Source: Fibrobacterota bacterium
GTDB lineage: Bacteria; Fibrobacterota; Fibrobacteria; UBA11236
Length of the DNA: 64,000 bases
NCBI GenBank assembly: GCA_947482115.1
Contig: CANKII010000004.1
Coordinates: 1 to 64,000, forward strand
Reading direction: 5' to 3'
Below are positions 60,143 to 64,000 of this stretch, piece after piece. The stretch's first letter is position 1; each line of letters starts with the position of its first letter. The notes below the pieces were generated by a model, which was not told the origin of the DNA, made no database searches, and saw nothing but the letters and a program-made list of their open reading frames with translations. The position numbers and the translations under genes were made by a program.

Positions 60143-60224
60143 AGCCATGAAATCTTCGGCGGAACATATTTGATACCGGAATAAAAAGTTGATGTTGTTT
60201 CAACTTTAACAAAGGACAAATCCA

Positions 60225-61877
60225 ATGAGTGCCAAACAAATGTTCAATCGGTTTATGATACTCTCCCTTCCATTTTTATCCCTGCTTCCGCTGAACGTCA
60301 AGGCGCAGGATACTCTGAATTCGCAACCGGAACCCGCCAAGTATGGCGGCACCGCCTTGTCACAAGTGATGGAACCGACCACAACGCCTTATGGCACCGG
60401 AGGCATGTCGAATGTCATTTCCGCCGAGCCTTTGGGCTCGGGTCGTTTGGGAATGCAGTTGCGCGGAAATTTTTATTCACAGGGTAAAACAGTAGCCGGT
60501 ACCGTGCCCATCAATACCCAGGTGACAACACTTACGTTCGGAGCCGCGTTGGGAATCAATCCCTACCTCGACGGTTTCGTCGGTCTGGGCGCTTATAATC
60601 TCCATGGCGGAAACGGCCCTTCTGGATCCGGAGCGGGTACCGCCGTTTTGGGCGCACAAGCCAGCCTTCCACTTCCCGAAAATGTTCCCGTCCATTTGGC
60701 CTTGCAGGTTGCAAGTCTGTTTGGAATCGCGGGCAAGCAAATCGACACCACCCACAGACTCTCCGGTGAATCCGGTGCCTATGGGTATAACTATCTGGAA
60801 ACCCGGAAATCCACCGATATCATGGCGAGGTTTGCGCAATCCTTTATTTTTGCAGGTGAGAACATGGGAATCAAGCTTCACTTTAACGAAGGCCTCATTT
60901 CTTCGTTTGAGTCAGGCAAGAATCTTCTGTTAGTCACCGGAGCCGGATTGCAATTCATCGTCACGCCGCCGTTGGTGCTGGGAATTGAAATCAACGACCG
61001 GACTTTTGTGTCCAAGATTCTGGCGAGCGATCCCATGTGGATCACTCCATCCGTGGTTTTTCGCACCCCGGCCCATTTGAATGTTGAAGCAGGTGCGGAC
61101 ATTTCCATATCCGCCGACCGCGCGGATGGAAATCGTACTCTGGAACCTTGGAGAGGATTTTTGGGCCTGACTTTTTCCTATGACACACAGGCGGATCGAA
61201 GGAAAGCTGAAGCCGAAGCGGCCCGCAAGGAAGCCATGGAAAAAGCGCGTCTTGCAAACATGGCCAAGGACGCCATCGCCACCAGGGACAGCCTTGCCGC
61301 AGCAAATGCCGCCGACAAAGCAAACATCGCCAACCAGAATGCAGACGACAAGGCGAAACAGCAGGCCATTGCGGATTCCCTCGCAGAAAAAGCACGTCAG
61401 GATGCAGCCGCCCTTGCCGCAAGTCAATCCAATCTCGATGCGACTCAACGCGCTTTGCAGGAAGAACGTGCGAAGCGTTCCGATGCTGAAAAACAACTGC
61501 TGAGCACAGGTAATTTGCTTATGGACGCCGTGTATTTCAAAACCGGAAAAACGGACATCTCCATCAATTCTTATCCCTACCTCAACATCATCGCCAAGAT
61601 GTTAGTCAAGTATCCGAAACTCCAGATTGAAGTGGCCGGACATACGGACAATGTTGGAGGTCAGGCTTCCAATCAGAGCTTGAGCCAAGGTCGTGCAGAA
61701 GGCGTGATGCGCTACATGCAACAGAAGGAACCGGCCTTGCAGGGAATGCTGACCGCCAAGGGTTACGCCTTTAGCCAGCCCAAGGCAAGCAATTCAACGG
61801 AGGAAGGACGCAAGTTCAACCGCCGCACGGAACTGCAAGTCACGAACAAGGATGCTTTGAAGGAATACAATCCTTAA
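60225..61877 (+). CDS. OmpA-family outer-membrane protein
   Basis: 550 residues. The signal peptide is RFMILSLPFLSLLPLNVKA, cleaved at QD. An N-terminal barrel-like region (about 30-310) has alternating strands (GSGRLGMQLRGNFYSQGKTV, FGAALGINPYLDGFVGLGAY). A long Ala/Lys/Asp/Glu helix or coiled coil spans about 320-425. The C-terminal OmpA/MotB domain (about 430-545) has LQIEVAGHTDNVGGQASNQS and the peptidoglycan-binding Asp and Arg positions (HTDN, EEGRKFNRRTEL). It would tie the outer membrane to the wall. It has a CAAAGGAC leader like the DUF3494 genes, a regulon site and a strong terminator. Confidence 0.88.
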   Translation: MSAKQMFNRFMILSLPFLSLLPLNVKAQDTLNSQPEPAKYGGTALSQVMEPTTTPYGTGGMSNVISAEPLGSGRLGMQLRGNFYSQGKTVAGTVPINTQVTTLTFGAALGINPYLDGFVGLGAYNLHGGNGPSGSGAGTAVLGAQASLPLPENVPVHLALQVASLFGIAGKQIDTTHRLSGESGAYGYNYLETRKSTDIMARFAQSFIFAGENMGIKLHFNEGLISSFESGKNLLLVTGAGLQFIVTPPLVLGIEINDRTFVSKILASDPMWITPSVVFRTPAHLNVEAGADISISADRADGNRTLEPWRGFLGLTFSYDTQADRRKAEAEAARKEAMEKARLANMAKDAIATRDSLAAANAADKANIANQNADDKAKQQAIADSLAEKARQDAAALAASQSNLDATQRALQEERAKRSDAEKQLLSTGNLLMDAVYFKTGKTDISINSYPYLNIIAKMLVKYPKLQIEVAGHTDNVGGQASNQSLSQGRAEGVMRYMQQKEPALQGMLTAKGYAFSQPKASNSTEEGRKFNRRTELQVTNKDALKEYNP

Positions 61878-61912
61878 AGGATTGAAACGTAAGACCAACG
61901 CGACAATCCCTC

Positions 61913-61948
61913 ATTCCGCTCCGGTGAACACCGGGGCGGAATTTTTTT
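61913..61948 (+). terminator. Intrinsic terminator after the OmpA-family gene
   Basis: ATTCCGC-TCCGGTG-AA-CACCGGG-GCGGAAT (61913-61942) is a long stem with one mismatched pair, followed by T6. The T-tract runs into the stop codon of the convergent recJ gene at 61947. Confidence 0.9.
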
Positions 61949-63659
61949 ATTCCAATGCGGTGACGCGCAATTGAATGCGTTTCGATCCTCGGAATACATT
62001 CCATTCGGGATAAAACGCCAATCGCGAAATGTGGGTTTTTTCCTCCAGCCAATCTGCCAGATGTCCCAGATTAAAGGCGATGGCTTCAAAAACCTGATCG
62101 CCACTGCGCACGGCAAATTTGAGATGCTTCTCCCCCACCTTGCGCGGCTCGCCGCTTAACTCCACATTCTCGGCATAGAACAACGGCGCCACATTGCTGG
62201 GACCAAACGGTTCGAAACGGCGCAGCCACAATAATCCGTCCGCATCGAGCTCTTCCAGATTCAGCCGCACGGTCGGGGCAACTTCCGGTGCCTGTGGCCC
62301 GTTCACAAATGCGATGGCCGCGCGTGCCGCCATGGCTTCCCGGAAAGCGGGGATGTTTCCCTCGCGAATGGTGAAGCCGCAGGCGAATTCATGGCCGCCG
62401 AATTTTTCGAACAACTCGGCGCAGGAGGATAATGCCTGCGTGAGATGAAAGCCCTTGATGGTGCGGCCGCTGCCTTTCGCAAAACCTTCAGCATCGATGG
62501 CCAACACAAACGAAGGGCGGCGGAAGCGATCCACGAGCCGCGCGGCCACAATGCCGATCACGCCTTCATGCCAATCTTTGGATGCAAGAACCAAAGATCC
62601 GGATTCATTCAAACCGGGTTCATTTTCCACGCGCTCAATGGCTTCAATCGTCATGGCCTGATCCAGTTTGCGGCGTTTGATGTTCTGTACTTCCATCTTG
62701 TCCACGTATTCATGCGCCTGTGTTTCATTCTCCGAGAGAAACAATCGCAAACTGATTTCCGGACTGCCCATGCGACCCATGGCATTTAACATGGGTGTGA
62801 CCTTGAATAGAATTTCCGTGCTGGTCAGCGCGGCAGAATCCACACCCGTGCGTTTGAGCAAGGTGCGCAAACCCTGATTCGTGGAGGATGCCATGCGACG
62901 CAAGCCTGCGCGCAGCAAAGCGCGATTCTCGCCAACGACAGGAACACTGTCGGCCAAACTTCCCATGGCCACCAAATCAAGGTACGGCGTGGGATCGGGA
63001 CCGTTCAATGCAACCGTCAACGCTTCGAGCAGACGATATGCCACGCCGCAACCCGACAAGCCCTTGTTGGTGTAAGAGCAACCGGGTTGATTGGGATTCA
63101 GAATCACTTCGGCATTCGGCAACACCGGCGGAGCCTGGTGATGATCGGTGACGATCACTTTCAAGCCCAATGAACGGGCATATTCCACTTCTTCCACCGC
63201 TGACATTCCCGTGTCCACGGAGATGACCCATTGCGCACCCTGCGCTTTCACCTTGTCAAGACTGGGACGGGACATGCCGTAACCCCCGTCGAAACGGTTG
63301 GGCAGAATCCAGATGGCGTCGAATCCCAAACCCTTCAAACCCAGATACAACACCGCCGTTCCGGTCACGCCGTCCACGTCGTAATCGCCATGCACGCACA
63401 CCCGCTCACCGCGTTCGCGCGCTTCAGTGAGCAATGCAACTGCGCGATCGAGATTCAGAAAAAGATTTTCGGCTTCGGGTGCCGGCTCGGGAAGAAAGAA
63501 GGCGCGCGCCGCATCCTTATCCTGAATGCCGCGCAACAGCAGCAGATCGGCGACGAAGAGCGGGCCGTTAATTTCCTTCGCCAATTGTCGCCGCAACGAT
63601 TCTTCTCCGGCAGAGGATGGTGGGATAATGCGCGGTAAACCTTCAAGAACGGAATTCAT
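61947..63659 (-). CDS. recJ: Single-strand exonuclease RecJ
   Basis: 570 residues from ATG 63659 (MNSVLEGLPRIIPPSSAGEE); further upstream codons are open but belong to the overlapping gene. The DHH domain has VCVHGDYDVDGVTGTAVLYL, VISVDTGMSA, VIVTDHHQAP and MGSLADSVPV, with DHHA1 at GVIGIVAARLVDRFRRPSFV and SGRTIKGFHL plus KFGGHEFACGFTI. An OB fold (about 440-560) closes it. RecJ is a 5'-3' single-strand DNase of recombination and mismatch repair, acting with MutS pathways (mutS is at 40.8 kb). Confidence 0.95.
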   Translation of the reverse strand: MNSVLEGLPRIIPPSSAGEESLRRQLAKEINGPLFVADLLLLRGIQDKDAARAFFLPEPAPEAENLFLNLDRAVALLTEARERGERVCVHGDYDVDGVTGTAVLYLGLKGLGFDAIWILPNRFDGGYGMSRPSLDKVKAQGAQWVISVDTGMSAVEEVEYARSLGLKVIVTDHHQAPPVLPNAEVILNPNQPGCSYTNKGLSGCGVAYRLLEALTVALNGPDPTPYLDLVAMGSLADSVPVVGENRALLRAGLRRMASSTNQGLRTLLKRTGVDSAALTSTEILFKVTPMLNAMGRMGSPEISLRLFLSENETQAHEYVDKMEVQNIKRRKLDQAMTIEAIERVENEPGLNESGSLVLASKDWHEGVIGIVAARLVDRFRRPSFVLAIDAEGFAKGSGRTIKGFHLTQALSSCAELFEKFGGHEFACGFTIREGNIPAFREAMAARAAIAFVNGPQAPEVAPTVRLNLEELDADGLLWLRRFEPFGPSNVAPLFYAENVELSGEPRKVGEKHLKFAVRSGDQVFEAIAFNLGHLADWLEEKTHISRLAFYPEWNVFRGSKRIQLRVTALE

Positions 63660-64000
63660 CGATGAACCTTTGCGTCGTATTCCAGAAACAAACCGAGCAA
63701 GGCGATTTGCGGTTTGGAATAACCTTTGATGGCTTGAAAAGCCGTTTGTAAATACGTTGCGAACGCCGGAAGATCGGCGATATGCTCCAGTGGAGTGAGA
63801 TAATTTGAAAGCGAGGCATCCCATCCTTCGTTTTTCAAAGCCTGTGAAAGATTGGAATGCGCGGCTTTCAGGGATTGATACAATCGAATGCAGCGCAACA
63901 GAAAATGCAGCAGGCGCGTCGACTCTTCCAGGTCCTCCACGGCCGATCCCTGTCCGGTGTAGTCCGCAAAGACGCGCCAATCCGAAGCGGTGATGGCCGC
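63656..64000 (-). CDS. Partial unknown gene upstream of recJ
   Basis: The C-terminal 114 residues of a protein whose start lies beyond the window edge; the frame is open to position 64000. The TGA at 63658-63656 overlaps the recJ ATG, so the two are coupled. The fragment is helical: TASDWRVFADYTGQGSAVED, HFLLRCIRLYQSLKAAHSNL, then DLPAFATYLQTAFQAIKGYS and ending LEYDAKVHR. I recognise no family; a replication or repair protein is possible from the context, without direct support. Confidence 0.6.
   Translation of the reverse strand, partial: AAITASDWRVFADYTGQGSAVEDLEESTRLLHFLLRCIRLYQSLKAAHSNLSQALKNEGWDASLSNYLTPLEHIADLPAFATYLQTAFQAIKGYSKPQIALLGLFLEYDAKVHR

Noticed and set aside
63660-63980. 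An extended RecJ N-terminus of 107 residues.
   Set aside because: The extra residues do not resemble RecJ and overlap an upstream gene whose stop overlaps the ATG at 63659.

Overview
The window reads as a chromosomal segment of a Gram-negative, LPS-making, diderm bacterium. It carries lpxA, lpxC, lpxD and fabZ, bamA, a Skp/OmpH chaperone, lolA, lolD and lolE, and tamA/tamB-like genes. Three other features point to the FCB superphylum, with Fibrobacterota my best guess: PorV/PorQ-like outer-membrane proteins, secreted propeller, LamG and DUF2341 proteins, and an McsA-McsB-ClpC operon. The phylum is an inference; no rRNA or tRNA gene was seen.

Layout. 1-7325 (-): the N-terminal 2.4k residues of a giant secreted protein with four DUF2341/LamG-like modules separated by Ig-like repeats. 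7.7-14.7 kb: a Mur-ligase homologue, lolA, yajQ, a three-gene secreted/outer-membrane cluster and an unknown exported protein. 14.8-17.3 kb: a seven-bladed FG-GAP propeller gene next to a UbiA prenyltransferase, with a second 3' remnant of that prenyltransferase on its far side. 17.4-20.2 kb: an ABC-F ATPase and rsgA. 20.2-28 kb (-): the envelope operon bamA-ompH-lpxD-[vapBC]-oxidoreductase-lpxC-fabZ-lpxA; vapBC is flanked by the real and a remnant lpxD 3' end. 28.1-34.1 kb (-): lolE-lolD-mcsA-mcsB-clpC. 34.3-36.1 kb (+): an AT-rich two-gene islet (ABC-type ATPase plus TOPRIM/RloB-like protein), a defence candidate. 36.1-43.5 kb: a second UbiA protein, a secreted lipase-like protein, lipoproteins and mutS. 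43.5-47.2 kb: two small genes, two near-duplicate LuxR-type response regulators, a cytoplasmic histidine kinase and a ParE-type toxin-antitoxin operon. 47.4-55.1 kb: a second seven-repeat propeller, a YihY protein and tamA/tamB. 55.3-59.6 kb (+): three tandem DUF3494 (ice-binding family) proteins and a small beta-barrel. 59.7-64 kb: a CsbD-like gene, an OmpA-family porin, recJ and a partial gene.

How it fits together. Much of the window builds the outer membrane: lipid A synthesis, BAM, Lol and TAM. A recurring directional 17-18 bp motif (GTAGGGT-N3-ACCCCAT) lies 30-80 bp upstream of the histidine kinase, one response regulator, an exported lipoprotein, the DUF3494 cluster, the CsbD-like gene and the OmpA gene. 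I infer an autoregulated two-component regulon controlling surface and stress proteins. Two families of dispersed palindromic elements sit at gene ends and, unusually, inside or at the start of coding sequences. Twice, accessory genes have arrived at the 3' end of a host gene and left a diverged duplicate of that 3' end behind.
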